DNA of 64,000 nt from an uncultured Ruminiclostridium sp. (GCA_944388385.1 CALXIO010000007.1:1-64000), one strand, 5' to 3'; positions 1-8,040 are shown, counted from the stretch's first letter. Translations and numbers: made by a program. The notes: generated by a model not told the origin, from the letters alone.

Positions 1-77
1 ATAAAGCGTTGCTCTTGAACTGATCAGCTTGAGTATGATCTCAGCTGTAAGAATTTGCTTCGGATTTTATTTTTCGC
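1..77. repeat. 77-bp direct repeat, copy 1 (window edge)
   Basis: Bases 1-77 recur exactly at 130-206, a spacing of 129 bp. The copy is cut by the window edge, so the array may continue upstream. Read on the minus strand, each copy can encode a short tail ending in LQLRSYSS and a stop. This may be a duplicated gene end or an interspersed repeat. No protein family was recognised. Confidence 0.9.
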
Positions 78-129
78 TATAAGCGCACAATGATGTTATT
101 GGATTATTCTGTATGCGGTTAAATCACTA

Positions 130-206
130 ATAAAGCGTTGCTCTTGAACTGATCAGCTTGAGTATGATCTCAGCTGTAAGAATTTGCTTCGGATTTTATT
201 TTTCGC
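130..206. repeat. 77-bp direct repeat, copy 2
   Basis: This is an exact second copy of bases 1-77. It sits 135 bp upstream of the antitoxin start. The 52 bp between the copies are not repeated within the window. Confidence 0.9.
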
Positions 207-340
207 AATAGGCTCTGCATTCTCGGCAGGAAAACTGTCGCCACCGGCGACAATAAAAACAGTTTTCGGCAAGTAAAGAAATTGATTGACATTTGCTTTA
301 CAAAATGCTATAATAATATCAACGAAAGGAGTTGTTTCAA

Positions 341-613
341 ATGGCAAGTACAATGGTAAACTTCAGACTTGATAATGATGTTAAGACAAATATGGAAAAG
401 GCGTGCAAAGAAATGGGACTTTCGATGACTGCCGCATTTACAATTTTCGCTACCAAAGTCGCTCGTGAGCGCAGAATCCCATTCGAGGTCACTGCCGAAA
501 CTCCGAACGAAACAACAATAAATGCAATGAAAAATGTATTAAACAGCAAAGAAATGAGCAGATCATTCGGTTCGGTCAAAGAGCTCATGGAGGATCTTAA
601 GGCTGACGATTAA
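341..613 (+). CDS. RelB/DinJ-family antitoxin
   Basis: This 90-residue protein starts at ATG 341, which has an AAAGGAG ribosome site nine bases upstream; an in-frame TTG at 332 is less likely. The N-terminus (MVNFRLDNDVKTNMEKACKE) followed by GLSMTAAFTIFATKVARERR fits the ribbon-helix-helix fold of RelB/DinJ antitoxins, which bind operator DNA as dimers. The C-terminal half would wrap and neutralise the toxin. It overlaps the downstream YafQ-type toxin by 11 bases, the usual order for such an operon, and autoregulation is expected for the family. The family call is fairly sure; activity is inferred. Confidence 0.85.
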   Translation: MASTMVNFRLDNDVKTNMEKACKEMGLSMTAAFTIFATKVARERRIPFEVTAETPNETTINAMKNVLNSKEMSRSFGSVKELMEDLKADD

Positions 614-872
614 ATATGAAACTACGTTTAAAAAAGACTATAAACGTATTATCAAACGAGGTTATAATGCAAAGCTTCTTGAGAATGTTCTTGAAATTTT
701 AGTGAACGAACAGCCACTGCCTGCACGGTACAAAGATCACTCTTTAAGCGGTGATTATTCTTCGTTCAGAGAGTGCCACATAGCACCGGACTGGTTGTTA
801 ATATACCGCATAAATCAGAATGAGCTAATACTGCAATTAACCCGAACCGGTACTCACAGCGATCTTTTCTAA
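603..872 (+). CDS. YafQ-family mRNA-interferase toxin, non-AUG start
   Basis: The frame reads LTIKYETTFKKDYKRIIKRG, then QPLPARYKDHSL, ECHIAPDWLLIYRI and GTHSDLF before a stop at 870-872. This matches YafQ/RelE-type ribosome-dependent endoribonucleases in length (89 residues) and in the C-terminal His motif needed for catalysis in YafQ. There is no in-frame ATG, GTG or TTG near the start. The best start is CTG 603, preceded by GGAGG at 589-593 inside the antitoxin gene. The weak start and the 11-base overlap would make toxin synthesis depend on antitoxin translation. The reading frame is intact through all family motifs. Confidence 0.8.
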   Translation: MTIKYETTFKKDYKRIIKRGYNAKLLENVLEILVNEQPLPARYKDHSLSGDYSSFRECHIAPDWLLIYRINQNELILQLTRTGTHSDLF

Positions 873-873
873 A

Positions 874-904
874 AAAATCGAGTTACTTTATGTAGCTCGA
901 TTTT
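874..904 (+). terminator. Hairpin terminator after the toxin-antitoxin pair
   Basis: The arms AAAATCGAG and CTCGATTTT pair around a short loop, starting right after the toxin stop and followed by a T-rich stretch. Confidence 0.6.
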
Positions 905-939
905 CCTTTTTTATTCCACGATTTTCCTTTTTTATTCCA
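898..939. repeat. 21-bp tandem duplication
   Basis: The unit CGATTTTCCTTTTTTATTCCA occurs twice in tandem and starts within the right arm of the preceding terminator. It probably arose by local slippage. Confidence 0.8.
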
Positions 940-1053
940 CAAAGTGTTGAAATATTATCCTCAATTTATCTCCAACATCGACCGTAAATCCAGCCGTTCC
1001 TGCTATCCATCTAAAATGCAAGTTAAAGAGTGCCTACAAGCACTCATACAAAA

Positions 1054-1074
1054 ACAACGGGCAATGCCCGTTGT
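1054..1074. other. Perfect 9-bp hairpin
   Basis: ACAACGGGC and GCCCGTTGT flank a three-base loop with no poly-T tract. It lies in a stretch (about 940-1195) where no convincing gene is seen. The only ORF there, at 944-1135, has no ribosome site and no family resemblance. Confidence 0.5.
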
Positions 1075-1203
1075 ATCGCATATTAAAGCCGTTTACTGTC
1101 CTACAAAAAATTGTGCAAATTTTTCAGAGAGGTGAAAAAACTCATATATGAAAACGAAAAAACCGCATAACAGAGCGGTTTCAGTTATATATGAGCATAA
1201 AAA

Positions 1204-1229
1204 AAGAGAAATTTATGTAAATTTCTCTT
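1204..1229 (-). terminator. Perfect 11-bp terminator of the candidate small RNA
   Basis: AAGAGAAATTT pairs with AAATTTCTCTT around a four-base loop and is followed on the minus strand by a run of T. The hairpin overlaps the plus-strand -35 by one to two bases. Confidence 0.7.
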
Positions 1230-1256
1230 GACATGATTTATGCTTTGTGATAGAAT
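1228..1256 (+). promoter_or_regulatory. Strong promoter facing the small-RNA promoter
   Basis: TTGACA (1228-1233) and TAGAAT (1251-1256) are separated by exactly 17 bp on the plus strand. A transcript from here would be antisense to the candidate small RNA. No plus-strand gene follows directly. Confidence 0.55.
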
Positions 1257-1379
1257 GTATATAAATAAAAAACACCACACACAGGCTGTACAGTTCTTGC
1301 CGGAACGATACAGCCCCTCATCAGCTCGATGACCCAAACATCTGACTGACTTAGTGCAATAGTGCCTTTAGTGTGCTTT

Positions 1380-1408
1380 ATTATAGCACATTTAATACAA
1401 TTTTGCAA
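1380..1408 (-). promoter_or_regulatory. Promoter of the candidate small RNA
   Basis: TTGCAA (1403-1408) and TATAAT (1380-1385) are separated by 17 bp, read on the minus strand. Confidence 0.6.
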
Positions 1409-1816
1409 GAGCTTTCAGAAGTTGACTAGACGCTGGAGGCTCTTGTGTTTTTAAATTTGATATACAAGGCGTAAATCCGCAGTGTATATCCCCACCTGCC
1501 AAATACAACAAAGGCAGTACAAATTGAATAGCCAACTTTGTGATAACAAGACTTTGCGATGACAGCCGATCTCCGGCATGGGATACATTGTATCTGCTGA
1601 ATATCAGCGAGCGAAGAAAGGGCGGATACCACACGTTTGCTGTATTGCTATAATTCGTGATGGATGCGTCAAAGTCAAAAGTAACAAAGCGACGGTATCA
1701 AATTGTATATTATCACAGTGGAGCAGTTGCACCTGCTCTGCTGTGTGATATATGATTTTATTTACAGCTTTAAGGACACCCTATAGCAGTATCCTTAAAA
1801 GTGTAAATAACAATAT

Positions 1817-1892
1817 TGGTGAGCCACCCGGGAATCGAACCCGGGACACCCTGCTTAAAAGGCAGGTGCTCTGCCGCCTGAGCTAGTGGCTC
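1817..1892 (-). tRNA. tRNA-Lys (anticodon TTT)
   Basis: The minus strand gives a full cloverleaf: acceptor GAGCCAC/GTGGCTC, D-arm with GCTCAGGCGG, anticodon loop CTTTTAA and T-loop GGTTCGATTCC. CCA is encoded at 1817-1819. About 420 bp between the small-RNA promoter and this tRNA hold no supported gene. Confidence 0.97.
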
Positions 1893-2098
1893 GTCAATGC
1901 AACGATAATATTATAGCAGATTTGAATAGTAAAGTCAATAGTTAATTTGGGATTTTTTATAAAAAGATTTATTGAGAAAATTTTAATTCTTTGTGGATTT
2001 TGTATTGAAGGTTTAATAAAAATGTGGTACAATATAATTTAGCACTACTCCCCTTTGGGCTTGTGATTATAATTTAATAACAACATAAGGAGATACTT

Positions 2099-2785
2099 AT
2101 GAGCAATATAACCTATAAATATATAAAATCCAATAAGGACATACAGACCTATATAAATCATGCGGATGCTTCACTTAGCAGTATAGGATATACCGAACAC
2201 TCCAATGCCCATGTGGAAAGGGCGGCGCAGACAGCCTATATGATACTGTCCGAGCTTGGCTACCCTGAAAGAGAATGTGAGCTTGCACAGATTGCCGCTT
2301 ATATGCACGATATAGGTAATGTGGTAAACCGCAACGACCATGCCCAGACAGGGGCTGTTATGGCATTCAGACTGCTTGATAAACTGGGTATGCCGGCAAA
2401 TGAGATAGCCGTTATAATCTCCGCCATAGGTAATCACGATGAGCATACCGCAGTACCCGTAAACCCGGTGGCCGCCGCACTTATAATAGCGGATAAGTCG
2501 GATGTAAGGCGCACAAGGGTAAGACTGGCAAAGCAGTATGATGAGGACAGCTCAGGGCTTGTGCAGGATATTCATGACAGGGTGAATTATGCGGTGGAAA
2601 AGTCCTCCATATACTATAATGAGGACAAGACAGAGCTTATACTGGATTTGAAGATAGATCTTGAAATAAGCTCGGTAATGGAATACTTTGAGATATTCCT
2701 TCAAAGAATGGTGCTTTGCAGAAATGCCGCCTCCACCCTTAATGTAAAATTCAGCGTGGTTATAAATGACAACAGGATATTATAA
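2099..2785 (+). CDS. HD-domain phosphohydrolase
   Basis: This 228-residue cytoplasmic protein has the HD metal-site pattern: HVERAAQ near residue 39, MHDIGN near 68, then HAQTG and GNHDEH, with a downstream ADKSDVRRTR segment that fits the final conserved Asp. The family cleaves phosphoester bonds, often in nucleotides or signalling nucleotides; no substrate can be named here. The start follows a clear AAGGAG site. It stands alone between tRNA-Lys and a shared terminator. The AT-rich 200 bp upstream presumably holds its promoter. Confidence 0.85.
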   Translation: MSNITYKYIKSNKDIQTYINHADASLSSIGYTEHSNAHVERAAQTAYMILSELGYPERECELAQIAAYMHDIGNVVNRNDHAQTGAVMAFRLLDKLGMPANEIAVIISAIGNHDEHTAVPVNPVAAALIIADKSDVRRTRVRLAKQYDEDSSGLVQDIHDRVNYAVEKSSIYYNEDKTELILDLKIDLEISSVMEYFEIFLQRMVLCRNAASTLNVKFSVVINDNRIL

Positions 2786-2789
2786 AAAA

Positions 2790-2808
2790 AGCAGCCTTCG
2801 GGCTGCTG
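2790..2808. terminator. Bidirectional terminator
   Basis: The GCAGCC-TTCG-GGCTGC hairpin has A/T runs on both sides and lies between convergent genes. Confidence 0.85.
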
Positions 2809-2822
2809 TTTTTTATGCTGTT

Positions 2823-4457
2823 TTATTCAAAGCGAAGAGCCTTATTGAAAATAAGATTTCCTGTAAAGGGGTCATACTGAACATCCGTTACCCCTTCCCC
2901 GTTGAATAAATAATCTGTGGGGCAGGCTATGGGAATAAATCTGCCGTCGGTAAGCAGCATTTTTTCCGCCTTCAGACAAAGCTTATAGCATTCCTCTTTG
3001 GAAAGGCTGTTTTTGGCATCTGATAAAAGCCCGGTATATTCATCGTCCATAGCGCTGTATGAAAATCCGGTTTTTGTAAACTGTTCAAGATAGGAATATG
3101 GAGCATTGAAATTACCGTTGTACCTTACAAGGGCTATATCATATTCTCCGCTGTTTAAGGCGGCCTCGTATTCGTCCCTGTCAAGGTAGGTTATGTTACA
3201 GTAAAAGCCTAATTTTGACTGCCATTGTTGGGAAATTTCCTTGGCGGCTTCCATAATAATTTCATCCCTGTCAAGGCAGGCTAATATGGTAACGCTGTAT
3301 AAATCATCCTTCTGAATTTTTTCCGCCGCTGTTTTATAGCAGGTCTGTGCCTTTATTTCGTCCGGCTTATAAAACCTGTCTGTGTCGGTGCTTTCCCGGT
3401 AGCCCTCCCCGTCTATTCCAACAGAATCCGGCACAGCGGAATTTAAGGCAGAATATCCGAAGGGCAGTTCAATGCCGGATGTGTCGCTTCCGTATAATAG
3501 GGCATATCTTAACTGCTGATTTTTAAATATGGAGGACTTAGTATTCATAAGAAAGCCATATACTGCGGTGTTATATTGGCTGTAGCTGTAGCCCTGCTTT
3601 ATAAGGTTTTCTGCTGTCGTGCCGGTGGATATTATATTCTGGGTGGCATCGGATAAAAAGTCCTTTTCGTCATTTTCAGCGGATTTTATATAGAAATATA
3701 CACCCACAGGGCATACCTCATTAGCCACGTCGTATTTTTCGTTATAACGAAGAAGCATAAAATTGTTTTCCGCTGTCCATTTGTCATAGTGCCAGGTTTT
3801 AAGATAAAAAGCCCCGTTAGATGGGGTGGATTTATCCTCAAGGCCGTATTTACCCTGTGCATTTAAGAAATACTTTTCGTTACAGGGCATGGCAGGGGCG
3901 GTGGATAAAAGATATAAAAATGATACATTGGGGTTATCAAGGGTGATTTCCAGCTCATACTCCCCTGTTGCCTTTACTCCAAGCTGTGAGGTGTCGGTTA
4001 AAACACCCTTGTTTATTGCCTCGGAATTTTTTATACAGAAAAAGTCCTTTGCACCCTGTGCTCTTGTTTCCGGAAGAAAAAGCCTTGTAAAGCCGTAAAC
4101 ATAGTCCTTAGCGGTGCATTTTTCCTCAAAGCCGTTTACATCCACCCAGTAGCGATTTTTGTGCAGCTTAAAGGTATAGGTAAGTCCGTCCGGGGAAATT
4201 TCACAGCTTTCTGCCCCGGCAAGTACCACATCCCCGTTTTCATCTGTTTTGGTAAGCCCCTCAAAGATATTGGCAATAAGCAGCATCGCCTGACTGTTGG
4301 TGGCGCATTGGGGGTCTAAGCTGTCGGGGTTTGAGGAAATGTTATATTCAAAAACATACCCCTTGCCGTCACTCTCGTCTTCTCTGCAGGAGGTACAGCA
4401 AAGGGTCATTAACACAGCGGTAATAATTGAGCATAGTTTTAATAAGCGCCTGTTCAT
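2823..4457 (-). CDS. Oligopeptide-type ABC substrate-binding lipoprotein
   Basis: Starting at ATG 4457 gives 544 residues, with MNRRLLKLC, a hydrophobic signal segment and a lipobox-like Cys (CCTSC). The mature start SNPDSLDPQ followed by IFEGLTK is the hallmark of SBP family 5 (OppA/DppA-like). A longer start at 4505 is unlikely because AAAGGAGC precedes 4457 and the start overlaps the nrdG stop as ATGA. No permease or ATPase lies nearby, so it either serves a distant transporter or acts as an orphan receptor. Translational coupling to nrdG is seen; its meaning is unknown. Confidence 0.88.
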   Translation of the reverse strand: MNRRLLKLCSIITAVLMTLCCTSCREDESDGKGYVFEYNISSNPDSLDPQCATNSQAMLLIANIFEGLTKTDENGDVVLAGAESCEISPDGLTYTFKLHKNRYWVDVNGFEEKCTAKDYVYGFTRLFLPETRAQGAKDFFCIKNSEAINKGVLTDTSQLGVKATGEYELEITLDNPNVSFLYLLSTAPAMPCNEKYFLNAQGKYGLEDKSTPSNGAFYLKTWHYDKWTAENNFMLLRYNEKYDVANEVCPVGVYFYIKSAENDEKDFLSDATQNIISTGTTAENLIKQGYSYSQYNTAVYGFLMNTKSSIFKNQQLRYALLYGSDTSGIELPFGYSALNSAVPDSVGIDGEGYRESTDTDRFYKPDEIKAQTCYKTAAEKIQKDDLYSVTILACLDRDEIIMEAAKEISQQWQSKLGFYCNITYLDRDEYEAALNSGEYDIALVRYNGNFNAPYSYLEQFTKTGFSYSAMDDEYTGLLSDAKNSLSKEECYKLCLKAEKMLLTDGRFIPIACPTDYLFNGEGVTDVQYDPFTGNLIFNKALRFE

Positions 4458-4963
4458 GAAAGCTCCTTTATAACTGCCTTGCCCTGCTTTAAGGATTCCT
4501 GACAATCGATAATTCTCTGATTGCGACTGCCCTTAAATAAAAGGTCAAGACTTCTCTGGCTGAGTTCAAATCTTCCGTCTATAAGTATATCTGCTATGGA
4601 AAGAAGATTTTTCACATCCTCGTTTGTTTTGCTCATTTCAAGAAGCTGTTCAAAGGTAAAACCGGTATAGATAAGTATATCCAGCTTTGTATTTTCCTTT
4701 AATTTTTTCCCAAGGTCATAAAGCGGGGCAGGCTGACAAAAGGGCTCTCCCCCGGAATAGGTAACACCCTTAAGCATGGGGTTTGCCACTATGTGATTAT
4801 ATATTCTGTCGGTTTCGGCAAGTCTGCCGCCGTTAAAGTCATGGGTTTCAGGATTGTGACAGCCCTCACAATGATGAGGACAGCCCTGAGTGAATATTGT
4901 ATATCTGATGCCCGGTCCGTCTACTATTGATTCGGACACGGTGCCTGCAAGTCTGATTACCAT
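4454..4963 (-). CDS. nrdG: Anaerobic ribonucleotide reductase activating protein
   Basis: This 169-residue radical SAM enzyme carries the 4Fe-4S motif within GCPHHCEGCHNPET. YSGGEPFCQP follows as the SAM-binding GGE motif. NrdG cleaves SAM to place a glycyl radical on class III reductase NrdD. Here nrdG is about 13 kb from nrdD, sitting instead between a small membrane protein gene and a peptide-binding lipoprotein that it overlaps. The family call is firm. What it activates is uncertain, because the NrdD in this window lacks the usual glycyl site. Confidence 0.92.
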   Translation of the reverse strand: MVIRLAGTVSESIVDGPGIRYTIFTQGCPHHCEGCHNPETHDFNGGRLAETDRIYNHIVANPMLKGVTYSGGEPFCQPAPLYDLGKKLKENTKLDILIYTGFTFEQLLEMSKTNEDVKNLLSIADILIDGRFELSQRSLDLLFKGSRNQRIIDCQESLKQGKAVIKELS

Positions 4964-4980
4964 AGTTATTGATGTCCTTT

Positions 4981-5361
4981 TTAAGATAAATGTTGTACTA
5001 AAAATACAGCTATTAAAATTCCGGCAAGAATACCAAGGGAAATAAGTCCGCTTATGATACCTGCCTTTCGTGAATTGACAGCGGTGTTTTTAATTCGCTC
5101 AAGCTCCTTTTCGGGGTCGGCAAGAATCCTTTCAAGATCCTGGTATGCCTCCTCGTAATCCGGGTGATAGTGGGTGGTTTGCTTGTTATCGGTTAAATAT
5201 TCAAGGTACACCTCTTTATAGTTATTATACACCATAATATCATGGCTATCATCAAGAAGTATACGGAAGGTATCCTGTTCTATGCTGCTCATTCTGTCAA
5301 ATTTATCAACAGCAAGTAGTTTTTTGTAAAGCTCGTTAAAGGTTTTGATTTTTTCATCCAT
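4981..5361 (-). CDS. Small protein with a C-terminal membrane anchor
   Basis: This 126-residue protein was not recognised as a family. Residues 1-95 are charged and likely helical (MDEKIKTFNELYKKLLAVDKF, with Tyr-rich DYEEAYQDLERIL). One hydrophobic helix, GIISGLISLGILAGILIAVF, ends the protein, giving a tail-anchored topology with the bulk in the cytoplasm. It is first in a probable operon with nrdG (17-bp gap) and the OppA-like gene, below a clear promoter. Confidence 0.7.
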   Translation of the reverse strand: MDEKIKTFNELYKKLLAVDKFDRMSSIEQDTFRILLDDSHDIMVYNNYKEVYLEYLTDNKQTTHYHPDYEEAYQDLERILADPEKELERIKNTAVNSRKAGIISGLISLGILAGILIAVFLVQHLS

Positions 5362-5416
5362 TTTACAGCCGTCCTTTTTTTGCGTAAATACGCATTTATA
5401 TATTATCCCAACTTAT

Positions 5417-5445
5417 ATTATATAGCGGTTTTTAAAAAAATGCAA
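5417..5445 (-). promoter_or_regulatory. Promoter of the nrdG operon
   Basis: TTGCAT (5440-5445), a 17-bp spacer and TATAAT (5417-5422) on the minus strand, about 60 bp upstream of the first gene. Confidence 0.65.
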
Positions 5446-5458
5446 TAGCAAAACAAGA

Positions 5459-5485
5459 AAAGCAGGAAATTTTATTTCCTGCTTT
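5459..5485 (-). terminator. Terminator after perR
   Basis: An 11-bp stem, AAAGCAGGAAA/TTTCCTGCTTT, is followed by T/A runs. Confidence 0.8.
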
Positions 5486-5493
5486 TGTTTTTA

Positions 5494-5880
5494 TTATGCT
5501 ATTTCCGTATTTTTACATTCCTTGCATATACCCTGTATGCTTACCTCGTAATTGATAACATCAAAGCCGTACATATCAGACAGCTTTTCCTTAATGGAAA
5601 GAAGCTCCTCTAATTCCACATCAAATACCTTACCGCAATGGGTACATACCATGTGGAAATGGGGGTCTGTTCTGCCGTCAAACCTTACGCTTCCGTAGGA
5701 GCTGCATATTTTCTTTAAAATGCCGTGCTCGGATAATTGATTTAAGTTGCGGTAAACAGTACCAAGGCTTATATTTGGATAGGAACGCCTTGCTATCTCA
5801 TACACCTGCTCTGCTGTGGGGTGTATGGGATTGGAAACAACTATATTCAGTATACAATTTCTCTGCTGTGAATAATTCAT
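5494..5880 (-). CDS. perR: Fur-family regulator, PerR type
   Basis: This 128-residue protein has the Fur-family winged helix (AEQVYEIARRSYPNISLGTVYRNLNQL) and the metal-site segment RFDGRTDPHFHMVC. Two CxxC pairs (CTHCGKVF and CKECKN) form the structural zinc site. The Asp and closely spaced His residues around DPHFH suit PerR, a peroxide sensor oxidised at its iron-binding His, rather than Fur or Zur; this subtype call is inferred. It follows the radical SAM gene by 13 bp, so both share a promoter. Confidence 0.85.
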   Translation of the reverse strand: MNYSQQRNCILNIVVSNPIHPTAEQVYEIARRSYPNISLGTVYRNLNQLSEHGILKKICSSYGSVRFDGRTDPHFHMVCTHCGKVFDVELEELLSIKEKLSDMYGFDVINYEVSIQGICKECKNTEIA

Positions 5881-5893
5881 ATCTCCCTCCCGA

Positions 5894-6511
5894 TTATGTA
5901 TAGGTTTCGTTATCTGTTACTCTTTTACGGACTCTTAAGGGTATCTGAAGTCCCTTTGCAAGCTCCTCACATTCTTCTATCTGCAAGGGGGTTATAACAT
6001 CCACAACGGTAAACATAACCTCATTTACAATGGACTTGGCAAGCTTAGCAAAATTAAGCATAGCATTAAATGCAGGAAGTCCGTAGGAGGGGCGTGTTAC
6101 CTCGTTGTAGCTTTCCGGGTCGGGGGCGTTAAGGCTTATTGAAATGCTGTCAATAACATAACGCATGGAATAAGGATCAAAGGCAGGATTCATAAAATCC
6201 ACAAGTCCGTTTGTGTTTATTCTTATCTTCATGTTGGTGTGCTGTTTTACATACCTTGCCACATCCACAAGCACATCTGCCCTTGCCATAGGCTCACCGT
6301 AGCCGCAGAAAACAAGGTCGGTAATGCCTGTTTTGTCAAACTTCTCAAATGCCTCAATTATCTCCTCATAGGTAGGTTCATGCTCAAGCCACAAACTGTC
6401 ATTACCTGCTATGCTGTCGCTGTTCTTACGAATACAGAAGGTACAGGCACAGGGGCATTTGTTTGTAATGTTGGCATAAAGCTTGCCCTCGAATTTATAA
6501 AAAATAGTCAT
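5894..6511 (-). CDS. Radical SAM protein (TatD-associated type)
   Basis: This 205-residue protein reads LYANITNKCPCACTFCIRK, giving a CxxxCxxC cluster, then FCGYGEPMAR in the GGE position and RINTNGL, typical of short radical SAM proteins. The overall pattern resembles the family annotated as TatD-associated radical SAM proteins; no TatD gene is next to it here. The substrate is unknown. It is co-transcribed with perR, so an oxygen-sensitive iron-sulfur enzyme and a peroxide sensor are made together. Confidence 0.75.
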   Translation of the reverse strand: MTIFYKFEGKLYANITNKCPCACTFCIRKNSDSIAGNDSLWLEHEPTYEEIIEAFEKFDKTGITDLVFCGYGEPMARADVLVDVARYVKQHTNMKIRINTNGLVDFMNPAFDPYSMRYVIDSISISLNAPDPESYNEVTRPSYGLPAFNAMLNFAKLAKSIVNEVMFTVVDVITPLQIEECEELAKGLQIPLRVRKRVTDNETYT

Positions 6512-6580
6512 ACCCTATCATCCTTTCAAATTATGATTTTTAAGGGGAAATCTGAAATAAACGATAATCTTTATTAAATT

Positions 6581-6609
6581 AGTATACCACAATATATACA
6601 ATTAGTCAA
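6581..6609 (-). promoter_or_regulatory. Promoter of the radical SAM-perR operon
   Basis: TTGACT (6604-6609), 17 bp and TATACT (6581-6586) on the minus strand. No convincing PerR box was found over it. Confidence 0.6.
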
Positions 6610-6739
6610 TAGGGAATTTACAATATGTATTGAACAAATTTCGCCACCGCTTTACTGACAGCTTTTTAAAAAAGCAAATAATTATACAAAATAATCAGAA
6701 AAAGATGCCATTATACTGTTTTCTTTAGCATAATGACGA

Positions 6740-6768
6740 TTGACAAGGAATAATATTTATGTTATTAT
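6740..6768 (+). promoter_or_regulatory. Promoter of the Thr-rich lipoprotein
   Basis: TTGACA (6740-6745), 17 bp and TATTAT (6763-6768), 40 bp upstream of the start codon. Confidence 0.6.
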
Positions 6769-6807
6769 AACTATAATATTTAGATATAATTAAATCGGAG
6801 AAACAAA

Positions 6808-8034
6808 ATGAAAAAGAATTTAACAACACTTATTGCCTCTATTGTAGCACTTTCCTTAATAACCGGTACTCTTACATCCTGCTCCACCACTGTAAATGCG
6901 GATGTGTCCCAGTCCACTTCTTCTGTTACCGACACCACCACACCAAAGCCAACAGAAACCACCTCCGAAGCTACACCCCAGACCACAACTACAACAACTA
7001 CCACCACAACACCCACCTCAACAACTACAACCACTACAACACCTGCTGTCACTACTAACACCACTGCAAATTCAACTGTTGCCACTACACCTCCCCCTGT
7101 ACCTGAGGGAGATCCTATGGTTACAAACACCTTTATCTGCTATTCAAGAAAATCAGATAATCTTGATTCTGAGGGTGTAACCGAATATCCCTTCGGCAGT
7201 ACGGTTTATGTGAAAAGTGAAGCAAATAACGGCTTTTATCTGCTTTCGGACGGAACTTTTATGCACAAATCCCTTTTATGTAATACCCTCGAGGAAGCAC
7301 AGAACCTTTATGTGCCGATACCAAACAGAGAGCTTCAAGGACCCCGGGGCGAAACAATGTATGACAACAGAGTTCTTGATTCTTTACAGTATCTGGGTTA
7401 CAGAGTGGACAAGTTAAAGGAGGGCAACAACCTTTACAGGTACGGCCACTATGGTGAATCCGCCACTATGAACAACGGATATTTTTCCGGCATTACATAC
7501 AGCACCTGGCCCACCGACGGTCTTGAACTGAACGAGGAGGGCAAGCCGGATCTTGAATATTTCAGAGAAAACGGCTTATGCTGTGCCAGCTACACCGCAT
7601 TTTATTTTTGCAGATACCTGCCTATGATAAAGGGTGTGGAGGGTATGGAATTTTTTGAGGAATCCCTTCTTAATGTAGGCAGAAATCTTCAGTCGGTGCT
7701 CACCTGGACCTATGCCTTGCTTGACATGACGGAAAAGGGTCAGGCTGAGGTGATTTATTCAAACCCCTACGACTTTTTATCCACAGACCGTATTGTTAAT
7801 ATGGTGGATCTTCATTTAAATGATATAATTATTTTTAAAACACAGATAGACGAAAATGCCCATATTGCCATTTATTTAGGTCAGCAGGGCGGAACTCATT
7901 TTGTAGCCCATGTGGGAGGTCCGGCAGGCCCTTCTATACAGAGCTTGGAGATACTTGAATACTATGAGATTTCCGAGCCCGGCGGCGGCGGATTTATAAC
8001 TGCTGTATATCGTGTACCACAGGCTAATACATAA
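6808..8034 (+). CDS. Thr-rich lipoprotein with an NlpC/P60-like domain
   Basis: This 408-residue protein has a lipoprotein signal (TGTLTSC lipobox, residues 18-25), then a low-complexity Thr/Pro linker (about 28-100) of the kind used as cell-wall spacers in ruminococci. Next is a possible SH3-like segment (about 108-150). The C-terminal half carries GLCCASYTAFYF as candidate Cys nucleophile, NAHIAIYLG as candidate His and HFVAHVGG as a third polar site, in NlpC/P60 order. That suggests a wall-peptide hydrolase; activity is unproven. A second lipoprotein of similar design lies at 22475-23374. Confidence 0.7.
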   Translation: MKKNLTTLIASIVALSLITGTLTSCSTTVNADVSQSTSSVTDTTTPKPTETTSEATPQTTTTTTTTTTPTSTTTTTTTPAVTTNTTANSTVATTPPPVPEGDPMVTNTFICYSRKSDNLDSEGVTEYPFGSTVYVKSEANNGFYLLSDGTFMHKSLLCNTLEEAQNLYVPIPNRELQGPRGETMYDNRVLDSLQYLGYRVDKLKEGNNLYRYGHYGESATMNNGYFSGITYSTWPTDGLELNEEGKPDLEYFRENGLCCASYTAFYFCRYLPMIKGVEGMEFFEESLLNVGRNLQSVLTWTYALLDMTEKGQAEVIYSNPYDFLSTDRIVNMVDLHLNDIIIFKTQIDENAHIAIYLGQQGGTHFVAHVGGPAGPSIQSLEILEYYEISEPGGGGFITAVYRVPQANT

Positions 8035-8040
8035 AATAAA

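Larger units (their letters stand above)
1197..1373 (-). ncRNA. Candidate small RNA with its own promoter and terminator
   Basis: On the minus strand a consensus promoter (-35 TTGCAA 1403-1408, 17-bp spacer, -10 TATAAT 1380-1385) points into about 175 bases ending at a perfect 11-bp terminator hairpin (1204-1229) with a T tract. The predicted RNA contains a TCATC/GATGA hairpin and a long GGCTGTA/TACAGCC hairpin with an inner GTTC/GAAC stem (about 1284-1315). No ORF with a ribosome site was found inside. It matches no riboswitch or housekeeping RNA that I recognise. The function is unknown; a regulatory RNA or the remnant of a mobile-element RNA are both possible. Confidence 0.5.

Noticed and set aside
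944..1135. 63-codon plus-strand ORF
   Set aside because: No ribosome site, no recognisable family, and it spans a perfect hairpin.
1284..1345. CTGATGAG followed by a strong hairpin on the minus strand, like a hammerhead ribozyme core
   Set aside because: The GAAA core strand expected after the second stem is missing and no matching cleavage stem was found.
1392..1634. Two overlapping minus-strand ORFs of 68 and 80 codons
   Set aside because: No ribosome site, Cys- and Trp-rich composition typical of chance frames, and they end at or run into the small-RNA promoter.
6780..7130. Val-rich minus-strand ORF
   Set aside because: It is the antisense of the Thr-rich linker of the lipoprotein at 6808.
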